This document shows, piece after piece, positions 11,510 through 24,400 of a stretch of 64,000 bases of DNA. The notes under the pieces are model-generated. The model had not been told where the DNA came from, searched no databases, and saw only the letters and a list, made by a program, of their open reading frames with translations. Source of the stretch: Euwallacea fornicatus (lineage: Eukaryota > Arthropoda > Insecta > Coleoptera > Curculionidae); contig NW_027096042.1 in NCBI RefSeq assembly GCF_040115645.1, positions 310,001-374,000 on the forward strand, in the 5' to 3' direction. Position numbers and translations under genes: made by a program. Position 1 is the first letter of the stretch. Each line of letters opens with the position of its first letter.

Positions 11510-12728
11510 AAAAAACGAGTAATTTATATGCACAAACACACTTCTTTCGTGACTTTTCAAGCTATGAACCTACGTAACTTCGGCAAATGAGCTCCAACTA
11601 CCTTCAAAATTTGACCACAGAATCACCTCGACGAACTCTTTAACATGACAAATAAGGCTTCATTGTATCTTGGTGAGTTTTCCAGAAAACGAGTAATTTA
11701 TGTGCACAAACACACTTCTTTCGTGACTTTTCAAGCTTTGAACCTCCGTAACTTCGGCAAATGAGCTTCAAATACCTTCAAAATTTTACCACAGAATCAC
11801 CTCGACGAGCTCGTGAATATGACAAATAAGGCTTCATTGTATCTTGGTGAGTTTTCCAAAAAACGAGTAATTTATATGCACAAACACACTTCTTTCGTGA
11901 CTTTTCAAGCTATGAACCTACGTAACTTCGGCAAATGAGCTCCAACTACCTTCAAAATTTGACCACAGAATCACCTCGACGAGTAATTTAACACGACTAA
12001 TAAGGCTTCATTGTATCTTGGTGAGTTTTCCAGCAAACGAGTAATTTATGTGCACAAACATACTTCATTCGTGACTTTTCAAGTTTTGAACCTCCGTAAC
12101 TTCGGCAAATGAGCTCCAACTACCTTCAAAATTTGACCACAGAATCACCTCGACGAGTAATTTAACACGACTAATAAGGCTTCATTGTATCTTGGTGAGT
12201 TTTCTAGAAAACGAGTAATTTATGTGCTGAAACACACATGTTTCGTGACTTTTCAAGTTTTGAACCTACGTAACTTCGGCAAATGAGCTACAACTACCTT
12301 CAAAATTTGACCACAGAATCACCTCGACGAGCTCTTTAACATGACAAATAAGTCTTCATTGTATCTTGGTGAGTTTTCCAGAAAACGAGTAATTTATGTG
12401 CACAAACACACTTCTTTCGTGACTTTTCAAGCTATGAACCTACGTAACTTCGGCAAATGAGCTCCAACTACCTTCAAAATTTGACCACAGAATCACCTCG
12501 ACGAGTAATTTAACACGACTAATAAGGCTTCATTGTATCTTGGTGAGTTTTCCAGAAAACGAGTAATTTATGTGCACAAACACACTTCTTTCGTGACTTT
12601 TCAAGCTATGAACCTACGTAACTTCGGCAAATGAGCTACAACTACCTTCAAAATTTGACCACAGAATCACCTCGACGAGTAATTTAACACGACTAATAAG
12701 GCTTCATTGTATCTTGGTGAGTTTTCCA
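11510..12728. repeat. 18-monomer-spaced block, copy 1 (offset 3131 bp)
   Basis: This block matches 14641-15859 at an offset of 3131 bp. Both copies run through GCTCGTGAATATGAC (11807 and 14938), CCAGCAAACGAG with CATACTTCATTCG (12030 and 15161), CTGAAACACACATG and AAGTCTTCATTG (12351 and 15482). Copy 2 begins with the one-base-shorter TCTAGAAACG monomer in place of CCAAAAAACG, which gives the 3131 rather than 3132 bp spacing. Confidence 0.8.
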
Positions 12729-14591
12729 AAAAACGAGTAATTTATATGCACAAACACACTTCTTTCGTGACTTTTCAAGCTTTGAACCTCCGTAACTTCG
12801 GCAAATGAGCTCCAACTACCTTCAAAATTTGACCACAGAATCATCACGGTGAGCTCTTCATCATGACTCATAAGGCTTCATTGTATCTTGGTGAGTTTTC
12901 CAGAAAACGAGTAATTTATGTGCACAAACACACTTCTTTCGTGACTTTTCAAGCTATGAACCTACGTAACTTCGGCTAATGAGCTCCAACTACCTTCAAA
13001 ATTTGACCACAGAATCACCTCGACGAACTCTTTAACATGACAAATAAGGCTTCATTGTATCTTGGTGAGTTTTCTAGAAAACGAGTAATTTATGTGCTCA
13101 AACACACATCTTTCGTGACTTTTCAAGTTTTGAACCTACGTAACTTCGGCAAATGAGCTCCAACTACCTTCAAAATTTGACCACAGAATCACCTCGACGA
13201 GCTCTTTAAAATGACAAATAAGGCTTCATTGTATCTTGGTGAGTTTTCCAGAAAACGAGTAATTTATGTGCACAAACATACTTCTTTCGTGACTTTTCAA
13301 GTTTTGAACCTCCGTAACTTCGGCAAATGAGCTCCAACTACCTTCAAAATTTGACCACAGAATCACCTCGACGAGCTCTTTAACATGACAAATAAGGCTT
13401 CATTGTATCTTGGTGAGTTTTCCAGCAAACGAGTAATTTATGTGCACAAACATACTTCATTCGTGACTTTTCAAGTTTTGAACCTCCGTAACTTCGGCAA
13501 ATGAGCTCCAACTACCTTCAAAATTTGACCACAGAATCACCTCGACGAGTAATTTAACACGACTAATAAGGCTTCATTGTATCTTGGTGAGTTTTCTAGA
13601 AAACGAGTAATTTATGTGCTGAAACACACATGTTTCGTGACTTTTCAAGTTTTGAACCTACGTAACTTCGGCAAATGAGCTACAACTACCTTCAAAATTT
13701 GACCACAGAATCACCTCGACGAGCTCTTTAACATGACAAATAAGTCTTCATTGTATCTTGGTGAGTTTTCCAGAAAACGAGTAATTTATGTGCACAAACA
13801 CACTTCTTTCGTGACTTTTCAAGCTATGAACCTACGTAACTTCGGCAAATGAGCTCCAACTACCTTCAAAATTTGACCACAGAATCACCTCGACGAGTAA
13901 TTTAACACGACTAATAAGGCTTCATTGTATCTTGGTGAGTTTTCCAGAAAACGAGTAATTTATGTGCACAAACACACTTCTTTCGTGACTTTTCAAGCTA
14001 TGAACCTACGTAACTTCGGCAAATGAGCTACAACTACCTTCAAAATTTGACCACAGAATCACCTCGACGAGTAATTTAACACGACTAATAAGGCTTCATT
14101 GTATCTTGGTGAGTTTTCCAAAAAACGAGTAATTTATATGCACAAACACACTTCTTTCGTGACTTTTCAAGCTTTGAACCTCCGTAACTTCGGCAAATGA
14201 GCTCCAACTACCTTCAAAATTTGACCACAGAATCATCACGGTGAGCTCTTCATCATGACTCTTAAGGCTTCATTGTATCTTGGTGAGTTTTCCAGAAAAC
14301 GAGTAATTTATGTGCACAAACACACTTCTTTCGTGACTTTTCAAGCTATGAACCTACGTAACTTCGGCTAATGAGCTCCAACTACCTTCAAAATTTGACC
14401 ACAGAATCACCTCGACGAACTCTTTAACATGACAAATAAGGCTTCATTGTATCTTGGTGAGTTTTCTAGAAAACGAGTAATTTATGTGCTCAAACACACA
14501 TCTTTCGTGACTTTTCAAGTTTTGAACCTACGTAACTTCGGCAAATGAGCTCCAACTACCTTCAAAATTTGACCACAGAATCACCTCGACG
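12000..14591. repeat. 8-monomer duplication (1392 bp)
   Basis: Bases 12000-13199 recur at 13392-14591 with an offset of 1392 bp. Shared variants are CCAGCAAACGAG (12030, 13422), CTGAAACACACATG, AAGTCTTC, TCATCACGG (12841, 14233) and the rare TTCGGCTAATGAG (12971, 14363). One difference is GACTCATAAGG near 12867 against GACTCTTAAGG near 14259. The monomer at about 13200-13391 lies between the matching parts. Confidence 0.85.
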
Positions 14592-14640
14592 AGTAATTTA
14601 ACAAGACAAATAAGGCTTCATTGTATCTTGGTGAGTTTTC

Positions 14641-15859
14641 TAGAAACGAGTAATTTATATGCACAAACACACTTCTTTCGTGACTTTTCAAGCTATGAAC
14701 CTACGTAACTTCGGCAAATGAGCTCCAACTACCTTCAAAATTTGACCACAGAATCACCTCGACGAACTCTTTAACATGACAAATAAGGCTTCATTGTATC
14801 TTGGTGAGTTTTCCAGAAAACGAGTAATTTATGTGCACAAACACACTTCTTTCGTGACTTTTCAAGCTTTGAACCTCCGTAACTTCGGCAAATGAGCTTC
14901 AAATACCTTCAAAATTTTACCACAGAATCACCTCGACGAGCTCGTGAATATGACAAATAAGGCTTCATTGTATCTTGGTGAGTTTTCCAAAAAACGAGTA
15001 ATTTATATGCACAAACACACTTCTTTCGTGACTTTTCAAGCTATGAACCTACGTAACTTCGGCAAATGAGCTCCAACTACCTTCAAAATTTGACCACAGA
15101 ATCACCTCGACGAGTAATTTAACAAGACTAATAAGGCTTCATTGTATCTTGGTGAGTTTTCCAGCAAACGAGTAATTTATGTGCACAAACATACTTCATT
15201 CGTGACTTTTCAAGTTTTGAACCTCCGTAACTTCGGCAAATGAGCTCCAACTACCTTCAAAATTTGACCACAGAATCACCTCGACGAGTAATTTAACACG
15301 ACTAATAAGGCTTCATTGTATCTTGGTGAGTTTTCTAGAAAACGAGTAATTTATGTGCTGAAACACACATGTTTCGTGACTTTTCAAGTTTTGAACCTAC
15401 GTATCTTCGGCAAATGAGCTACAACTACCTTCAAAATTTGACCACAGAATCACCTCGACGAGCTCTTTAACATGACAAATAAGTCTTCATTGTATCTTGG
15501 TGAGTTTTCCAGAAAACGAGTAATTTATGTGCACAAACACACTTCTTTCGTGACTTTTCAAGCTATGAACCTACGTAACTTCGGCAAATGAGCTCCAACT
15601 ACCTTCAAAATTTGACCACAGAATCACCTCGACGAGTAATTTAACACGACTAATAAGGCTTCATTGTATCTTGGTGAGTTTTCCAGAAAACGAGTAATTT
15701 ATGTGCACAAACACACTTCTTTCGTGACTTTTCAAGCTATGAACCTACGTAACTTCGGCAAATGAGCTACAACTACCTTCAAAATTTGACCACAGAATCA
15801 CCTCGACGAGTAATTTAACACGACTAATAAGGCTTCATTGTATCTTGGTGAGTTTTCCA
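14641..15859. repeat. 18-monomer-spaced block, copy 2 (offset 3131 bp)
   Basis: This is the partner of 11510-12728. It contains the private GTATCTTCGG (15401) where copy 1 has GTAACTTCGG. That variant reappears only at 20273, which ties this stretch to the later 28-monomer-spaced copy. Beyond about 15859, CCAGAAAAC with ATGTGCAC replaces the CCAAAAAAC with ATATGCAC of copy 1, and the match stops. Confidence 0.8.
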
Positions 15860-16615
15860 GAAAACGAGTAATTTATGTGCACAAACACACTTCTTTCGTG
15901 ACTTTTCAAGTTTTGAACCTACGTAACTTCGGCAAATGAGCTACAACTACCTTCAAAATTTGACCACAGAATCACCTCGACGAACTCTTTAACATGACAA
16001 ATAAGGCTTCATTGTATCTTGGTGAGTTTTCCAAAAAACGAGTAATTTATATGCACAAACACACTTCTTTCGTGACTTTTCAAGCTTTGAACCTCCGTAA
16101 CTTCGGCAAATGAGCTTCAAATACCTTCAAAAATTGATCATAGAATCACCTCAACGAGCTCTTTCACACGACTAAGAAGGCTTCATTGTATCTTGGTGAG
16201 TTTTCCAAAAAACGAGTAATTTATATGCACAAACACACTTCTTTCGTGACTTTTCAAGCTTTGAACCTCCGTAACTTCGGCAAATGAGCTTCAAATACCT
16301 TCAAAATTTGACCACAGAATCACCTCGACGAGTAATTTAACACGACTAATAAGGCTTCATTGTATCTTGGTGAGTTTTCTAGAAAACGAGTAATTTATGT
16401 GCACAAACACACTTCTTTCGTGACTTTTCAAGCTTTGAACCTCCGTAACTTCGGCAAATGAGGTCCAACTACCTTCAAAATTTGACCACAGAATCATCAC
16501 GGTGAGCTCTTCATCATGACTCATAAGGCTTCATTGTATCTTGGTGAGTTTTCCAGAAAACGAGTAATTTATGTGCTCAAACACACATCTTTCGTGACTT
16601 TTCAAGTTTTGAACC
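15240..16615. repeat. 28-monomer-spaced block, copy 1 (offset 4872 bp)
   Basis: This block matches 20112-21487 at an offset of 4872 bp (28 x 174). Shared rare variants are GTATCTTCGG (15401, 20273), a chimeric monomer with GCTTCAAATACCTTC joined to AAAAATTGATCATAG (near 16107 and 20979) and GAGGTCCAAC (16461, 21333). The match ends near 16620, where this copy has GTAACTACGG and the partner GTAACTTCGG. Confidence 0.85.
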
Positions 16616-17246
16616 TACGTAACTACGGCAAATGAGCTCCAACTACCTTCAAAATTTGACCACAGAATCACCTCGACGAGCTCTTTAACATGACAAATAA
16701 GGCTTCATTGTATCTTGGTGAGTTTTCCAGCAAACGAGTAATTTATGTGCACAAACATACTTCATTCGTGACTTTTCAAGTTTTGAACCTCCGTAACTTC
16801 GGCAAATGTGCTTCAAATTGCTTAAAAAATTGATCATAGAATCACCTCAACGAGCTCTTTTAAACGACTAAGAAGGCTTCATTGTATCTTGGTGAGTTTT
16901 CTAGAAAACGAGTAATTTATGTGCACAAACATACTTCTTTCGTGACTTTTCAAGTTTTGAACCTCCGTAATTTCGGCAAATGAGCTCCAACTACCTTCAA
17001 AATTTGACCACAGAATCACCTCGACGAGTAATTTAACACGACTAATAAGGCTTCATTGTATCTTGGTGAGTTTTCTAGAAAACGAGTAATTTATGTGCTC
17101 AAACACACATCTTTCGTGACTTTTCAAGTTTTGAACCTACGTAACTTCGGCAAATGAGCTCCAACTACCTTCAAAATTTGACCACAGAATCACCTCGACG
17201 AGCTCTTTAACATGACAAATAAGGCTTCATTGTATCTTGGTGAGTT

Positions 17247-18464
17247 TTCTAGAAAACGAGTAATTTATGTGCTCAAACACACATCTTTCGTGACTTTTCA
17301 AGTTTTGAACCTACGTCACTTCGGCAAATGAGCTCCAACTACCTTCAAAATTTGACCACAGAATCACCTCGACGAGCTCTTTAACATGACAAATAAGGCT
17401 TCATTGTATCTTGGTGAGTTTTTTAGAAAACGAGTAATTTATGTGCACAAACACACATCTTTCGTGACTTTTCAAGATTTGAACCTCCGTAACTTCGGCA
17501 AATGAGCTCCAACTACCTTCAAAATTTGACCACAGAATCACCTCGACGAACTCTTCATCATGACTCATAAGGCTTCATTGTATCTTGGTGAGTTTTCTAG
17601 AAAACGAGTAATTTATGTGCTCAAACACACATCTTTCGTGACTTTTCAAGTTTTGAACCTACGTAACTTCGGCAAATGAGCTCCAACTACCTTCAAAATT
17701 TGACCACAGAATCACCTCGACGAACTCTTCATCATGACTCATAAGGCTTCATTGTATCTTGGTGAGTTTTCCAGAAAACGAGTAATTTATGTGCACAAAC
17801 ACACTTCTTTCGTGACTTTTCAAGCTATGAACCTACGTAACTTCGGCAAATGAGCTCCAACTACCTTCAAAATTTGACCACAGAATCACCTCGACGAACT
17901 CTTTAACATGACAAATAAGGCTTCATTGTATCTTGGTGAGTTTTCTAGAAAACGAGTAATTTATGTGCTCAAACACACATCTTTCGTGACTTTTCAAGTT
18001 TTGAACCTACGTAACTTCGGCAAATGAGCTCCAACTACCTTCAAAATTTGACCACAGAATCACCTCGACGAGCTCTTGAAAATGACAAATAAGGCTTCAT
18101 TGTATCTTGGTGAGTTTTCCAGAAAACGAGTAATTTATGTGCACAAACATACTTCTTTCGTGACTTTTCAAGTTTTGAACCTCCGTAACTTCGGCAAATG
18201 AGCTCCAACTACCTTCAAAATTTGACCACAGAATCACCTCGACGAGTAATTTAACACGACTAATAAGGCTTCATTGTATCTTGGTGAGTTTTCTAGAAAA
18301 CGAGTAATTTATGTGCACAAACACACTTCTTTCGTGACTTTTCAAGCTTTGAACCTCCGTAACTTCGGCAAATGAGGTCCAACTACCTTCAAAATTTGAC
18401 CACAGAATCATCACGGTGAGCTCTTCATCATGACTCATAAGGCTTCATTGTATCTTGGTGAGTT
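17247..18464. repeat. 7-monomer tandem duplication, unit 1 (1218 bp)
   Basis: This unit is followed by its copy at 18465-19682. Shared rare variants are ACGTCACTTCGG (17313, 18531), TTTTTTAGAAAAC (17421, 18639), CTCTTGAAAATGAC and GAGGTCCAAC (18375, 19593). The same pair of units is present 5568 bp to the right at 22815-25250, so this duplication predates the 32-monomer-spaced one. Confidence 0.85.
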
Positions 18465-19682
18465 TTCCAGAAAACGAGTAATTTATGTGCTCAAACACAC
18501 ATCTTTCGTGACTTTTCAAGTTTTGAACCTACGTCACTTCGGCAAATGAGCTCCAACTACCTTCAAAATTTGACCACAGAATCACCTCGACGAGCTCTTT
18601 AACATGACAAATAAGGCTTCATTGTATCTTGGTGAGTTTTTTAGAAAACGAGTAATTTATGTGCACAAACACACATCTTTCGTGACTTTTCAAGATTTGA
18701 ACCTCCGTAACTTCGGCAAATGAGCTCCAACTACCTTCAAAATTTGACCACAGAATCACCTCGACGAACTCTTCATCATGACTCATAAGGCTTCATTGTA
18801 TCTTGGTGAGTTTTCTAGAAAACGAGTAATTTATGTGCTCAAACACACATCTTTCGTGACTTTTCAAGTTTTGAACCTACGTAACTTCGGCAAATGAGCT
18901 CCAACTACCTTCAAAATTTGACCACAGAATCACCTCGACGAACTCTTCATCATGACTCATAAGGCTTCATTGTATCTTGGTGAGTTTTCCAGAAAACGAG
19001 TAATTTATGTGCACAAACACACTTCTTTCGTGACTTTTCAAGCTATGAACCTACGTAACTTCGGCAAATGAGCTCCAACTACCTTCAAAATTTGACCACA
19101 GAATCACCTCGACGAACTCTTTAACATGACAAATAAGGCTTCATTGTATCTTGGTGAGTTTTCTAGAAAACGAGTAATTTATGTGCTCAAACACACATCT
19201 TTCGTGACTTTTCAAGTTTTGAACCTACGTAACTTCGGCAAATGAGCTCCAACTACCTTCAAAATTTGACCACAGAATCACCTCGACGAGCTCTTGAAAA
19301 TGACAAATAAGGCTTCATTGTATCTTGGTGAGTTTTCCAGAAAACGAGTAATTTATGTGCACAAACATACTTCTTTCGTGACTTTTCAAGTTTTGAACCT
19401 CCGTAACTTCGGCAAATGAGCTCCAACTACCTTCAAAATTTGACCACAGAATCACCTCGACGAGTAATTTAACACGACTAATAAGGCTTCATTGTATCTT
19501 GGTGAGTTTTCTAGAAAACGAGTAATTTATGTGCACAAACACACTTCTTTCGTGACTTTTCAAGCTTTGAACCTCCGTAACTTCGGCAAATGAGGTCCAA
19601 CTACCTTCAAAATTTGACCACAGAATCATCACGGTGAGCTCTTCATCATGACTCATAAGGCTTCATTGTATCTTGGTGAGTT
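18465..19682. repeat. 7-monomer tandem duplication, unit 2 (1218 bp)
   Basis: This is a copy of 17247-18464. The entry monomer differs: unit 1 begins in a TCTAGAAAAC monomer and unit 2 in a CCAGAAAAC monomer that follows TCATCACGG. That is what an exchange between two non-equivalent monomers leaves at its junction. It is followed by a GTAACTACGG monomer. Confidence 0.85.
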
Positions 19683-20111
19683 TTCCAGAAAACGAGTAAT
19701 TTATGTGCTCAAACACACATCTTTCGTGACTTTTCAAGTTTTGAACCTACGTAACTACGGCAAATGAGCTCCAACTACCTTCAAAATTTGACCACAGAAT
19801 CACCTCGACGAGCTCTTTAACATGACAAATAAGGCTTCATTGTATCTTGGTGAGTTTTCCAGCAAACGAGTAATTTATGTGCACAAACATACTTCATTCG
19901 TGACTTTTCAAGTTTTGAACCTCCGTAACTTCGGCAAATGAGCTCCAACTACCTTCAAAATTTGACCACAGAATCACCTCGACGAGTAATTTAACACGAC
20001 TAATAAGGCTTCATTGTATCTTGGTGAGTTTTCTAGAAAACGAGTAATTTATGTGCTGAAACACACATGTTTCGTGACTTTTCAAGCTATGAACCTACGT
20101 AACTTCGGCAA

Positions 20112-21487
20112 ATGAGCTACAACTACCTTCAAAATTTGACCACAGAATCACCTCGACGAGTAATTTAACACGACTAATAAGGCTTCATTGTATCTTGGTG
20201 AGTTTTCTAGAAAACGAGTAATTTATGTGCTGAAACACACATGTTTCGTGACTTTTCAAGTTTTGAACCTACGTATCTTCGGCAAATGAGCTACAACTAC
20301 CTTCAAAATTTGACCACAGAATCACCTCGACGAGCTCTTTAACATGACAAATAAGTCTTCATTGTATCTTGGTGAGTTTTCCAGAAAACGAGTAATTTAT
20401 GTGCACAAACACACTTCTTTCGTGACTTTTCAAGCTATGAACCTACGTAACTTCGGCAAATGAGCTCCAACTACCTTCAAAATTTGACCACAGAATCACC
20501 TCGACGAGTAATTTAACACGACTAATAAGGCTTCATTGTATCTTGGTGAGTTTTCCAGAAAACGAGTAATTTATGTGCACAAACACACTTCTTTCGTGAC
20601 TTTTCAAGCTATGAACCTACGTAACTTCGGCAAATGAGCTACAACTACCTTCAAAATTTGACCACAGAATCACCTCGACGAGTAATTTAACACGACTAAT
20701 AAGGCTTCATTGTATCTTGGTGAGTTTTCCAGAAAACGAGTAATTTATGTGCACAAACACACTTCTTTCGTGACTTTTCAAGTTTTGAACCTACGTAACT
20801 TCGGCAAATGAGCTACAACTACCTTCAAAATTTGACCACAGAATCACCTCGACGAACTCTTTAACATGACAAATAAGGCTTCATTGTATCTTGGTGAGTT
20901 TTCCAAAAAACGAGTAATTTATATGCACAAACACACTTCTTTCGTGACTTTTCAAGCTTTGAACCTCCGTAACTTCGGCAAATGAGCTTCAAATACCTTC
21001 AAAAATTGATCATAGAATCACCTCAACGAGCTCTTTCACACGACTAAGAAGGCTTCATTGTATCTTGGTGAGTTTTCCAAAAAACGAGTAATTTATATGC
21101 ACAAACACACTTCTTTCGTGACTTTTCAAGCTTTGAACCTCCGTAACTTCGGCAAATGAGCTTCAAATACCTTCAAAATTTGACCACAGAATCACCTCGA
21201 CGAGTAATTTAACACGACTAATAAGGCTTCATTGTATCTTGGTGAGTTTTCTAGAAAACGAGTAATTTATGTGCACAAACACACTTCTTTCGTGACTTTT
21301 CAAGCTTTGAACCTCCGTAACTTCGGCAAATGAGGTCCAACTACCTTCAAAATTTGACCACAGAATCATCACGGTGAGCTCTTCATCATGACTCATAAGG
21401 CTTCATTGTATCTTGGTGAGTTTTCCAGAAAACGAGTAATTTATGTGCTCAAACACACATCTTTCGTGACTTTTCAAGTTTTGAACC
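20112..21487. repeat. 28-monomer-spaced block, copy 2 (offset 4872 bp)
   Basis: This is the partner of 15240-16615. Its final four monomers are repeated at once: GAGGTCCAAC at 21333 recurs at 22029, 696 bp further on, together with the preceding chimeric GATCATAG monomer (near 20998 and 21694). The block therefore joins the 32-monomer-spaced copy starting at about 21463 through a 4-monomer overlap. Confidence 0.8.
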
Positions 21488-24400
21488 TACGTAACTTCGG
21501 CAAATGAGCTACAACTACCTTCAAAATTTGACCACAGAATCACCTCGACGAACTCTTTAACATGACAAATAAGGCTTCATTGTATCTTGGTGAGTTTTCC
21601 AAAAAACGAGTAATTTATATGCACAAACACACTTCTTTCGTGACTTTTCAAGCTTTGAACCTCCGTAACTTCGGCAAATGAGCTTCAAATACCTTCAAAA
21701 ATTGATCATAGAATCACCTCAACGAGCTCTTTCACACGACTAAGAAGGCTTCATTGTATCTTGGTGAGTTTTCCAAAAAACGAGTAATTTATATGCACAA
21801 ACACACTTCTTTCGTGACTTTTCAAGCTTTGAACCTCCGTAACTTCGGCAAATGAGCTTCAAATACCTTCAAAATTTGACCACAGAATCACCTCGACGAG
21901 TAATTTAACACGACTAATAAGGCTTCATTGTATCTTGGTGAGTTTTCTAGAAAACGAGTAATTTATGTGCACAAACACACTTCTTTCGTGACTTTTCAAG
22001 CTTTGAACCTCCGTAACTTCGGCAAATGAGGTCCAACTACCTTCAAAATTTGACCACAGAATCATCACGGTGAGCTCTTCATCATGACTCATAAGGCTTC
22101 ATTGTATCTTGGTGAGTTTTCCAGAAAACGAGTAATTTATGTGCTCAAACACACATCTTTCGTGACTTTTCAAGTTTTGAACCTACGTAACTACGGCAAA
22201 TGAGCTCCAACTACCTTCAAAATTTGACCACAGAATCACCTCGACGAGCTCTTTAACATGACAAATAAGGCTTCATTGTATCTTGGTGAGTTTTCCAGCA
22301 AACGAGTAATTTATGTGCACAAACATACTTCATTCGTGACTTTTCAAGTTTTGAACCTCCGTAACTTCGGCAAATGTGCTTCAAATTGCTTAAAAAATTG
22401 ATCATAGAATCACCTCAACGAGCTCTTTTAAACGACTAAGAAGGCTTCATTGTATCTTGGTGAGTTTTCTAGAAAACGAGTAATTTATGTGCACAAACAT
22501 ACTTCTTTCGTGACTTTTCAAGTTTTGAACCTCCGTAATTTCGGCAAATGAGCTCCAACTACCTTCAAAATTTGACCACAGAATCACCTCGACGAGTAAT
22601 TTAACACGACTAATAAGGCTTCATTGTATCTTGGTGAGTTTTCTAGAAAACGAGTAATTTATGTGCTCAAACACACATCTTTCGTGACTTTTCAAGTTTT
22701 GAACCTACGTAACTTCGGCAAATGAGCTCCAACTACCTTCAAAATTTGACCACAGAATCACCTCGACGAGCTCTTTAACATGACAAATAAGGCTTCATTG
22801 TATCTTGGTGAGTTTTCTAGAAAACGAGTAATTTATGTGCTCAAACACACATCTTTCGTGACTTTTCAAGTTTTGAACCTACGTCACTTCGGCAAATGAG
22901 CTCCAACTACCTTCAAAATTTGACCACAGAATCACCTCGACGAGCTCTTTAACATGACAAATAAGGCTTCATTGTATCTTGGTGAGTTTTTTAGAAAACG
23001 AGTAATTTATGTGCACAAACACACATCTTTCGTGACTTTTCAAGATTTGAACCTCCGTAACTTCGGCAAATGAGCTCCAACTACCTTCAAAATTTGACCA
23101 CAGAATCACCTCGACGAACTCTTCATCATGACTCATAAGGCTTCATTGTATCTTGGTGAGTTTTCTAGAAAACGAGTAATTTATGTGCTCAAACACACAT
23201 CTTTCGTGACTTTTCAAGTTTTGAACCTACGTAACTTCGGCAAATGAGCTCCAACTACCTTCAAAATTTGACCACAGAATCACCTCGACGAACTCTTCAT
23301 CATGACTCATAAGGCTTCATTGTATCTTGGTGAGTTTTCCAGAAAACGAGTAATTTATGTGCACAAACACACTTCTTTCGTGACTTTTCAAGCTATGAAC
23401 CTACGTAACTTCGGCAAATGAGCTCCAACTACCTTCAAAATTTGACCACAGAATCACCTCGACGAACTCTTTAACATGACAAATAAGGCTTCATTGTATC
23501 TTGGTGAGTTTTCTAGAAAACGAGTAATTTATGTGCTCAAACACACATCTTTCGTGACTTTTCAAGTTTTGAACCTACGTAACTTCGGCAAATGAGCTCC
23601 AACTACCTTCAAAATTTGACCACAGAATCACCTCGACGAGCTCTTGAAAATGACAAATAAGGCTTCATTGTATCTTGGTGAGTTTTCCAGAAAACGAGTA
23701 ATTTATGTGCACAAACATACTTCTTTCGTGACTTTTCAAGTTTTGAACCTCCGTAACTTCGGCAAATGAGCTCCAACTACCTTCAAAATTTGACCACAGA
23801 ATCACCTCGACGAGTAATTTAACACGACTAATAAGGCTTCATTGTATCTTGGTGAGTTTTCTAGAAAACGAGTAATTTATGTGCACAAACACACTTCTTT
23901 CGTGACTTTTCAAGCTTTGAACCTCCGTAACTTCGGCAAATGAGGTCCAACTACCTTCAAAATTTGACCACAGAATCATCACGGTGAGCTCTTCATCATG
24001 ACTCATAAGGCTTCATTGTATCTTGGTGAGTTTTCCAGAAAACGAGTAATTTATGTGCTCAAACACACATCTTTCGTGACTTTTCAAGTTTTGAACCTAC
24101 GTCACTTCGGCAAATGAGCTCCAACTACCTTCAAAATTTGACCACAGAATCACCTCGACGAGCTCTTTAACATGACAAATAAGGCTTCATTGTATCTTGG
24201 TGAGTTTTTTAGAAAACGAGTAATTTATGTGCACAAACACACATCTTTCGTGACTTTTCAAGATTTGAACCTCCGTAACTTCGGCAAATGAGCTCCAACT
24301 ACCTTCAAAATTTGACCACAGAATCACCTCGACGAACTCTTCATCATGACTCATAAGGCTTCATTGTATCTTGGTGAGTTTTCTAGAAAACGAGTAATTT

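Larger units (their letters stand above)
15895..20083. repeat. About 4.2-kb block, copy 1 (offset 5568 bp, 32 monomers)
   Basis: This stretch recurs at 21463-25651 with a constant offset of 5568 bp. Markers at matching places are GAGGTCCAAC (16461, 22029), the TTTTTTAGAAAAC site (17421, 22989 and 18639, 24207), GTAACTACGG (19749, 25317) and CCAGCAAACGAG. It contains an internal 7-monomer tandem duplication that is present in both copies. The match ends near 20083, where this copy reads GCTATGAACC and the partner the one-base-shorter CAAGTTTGAACC. Confidence 0.9.
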
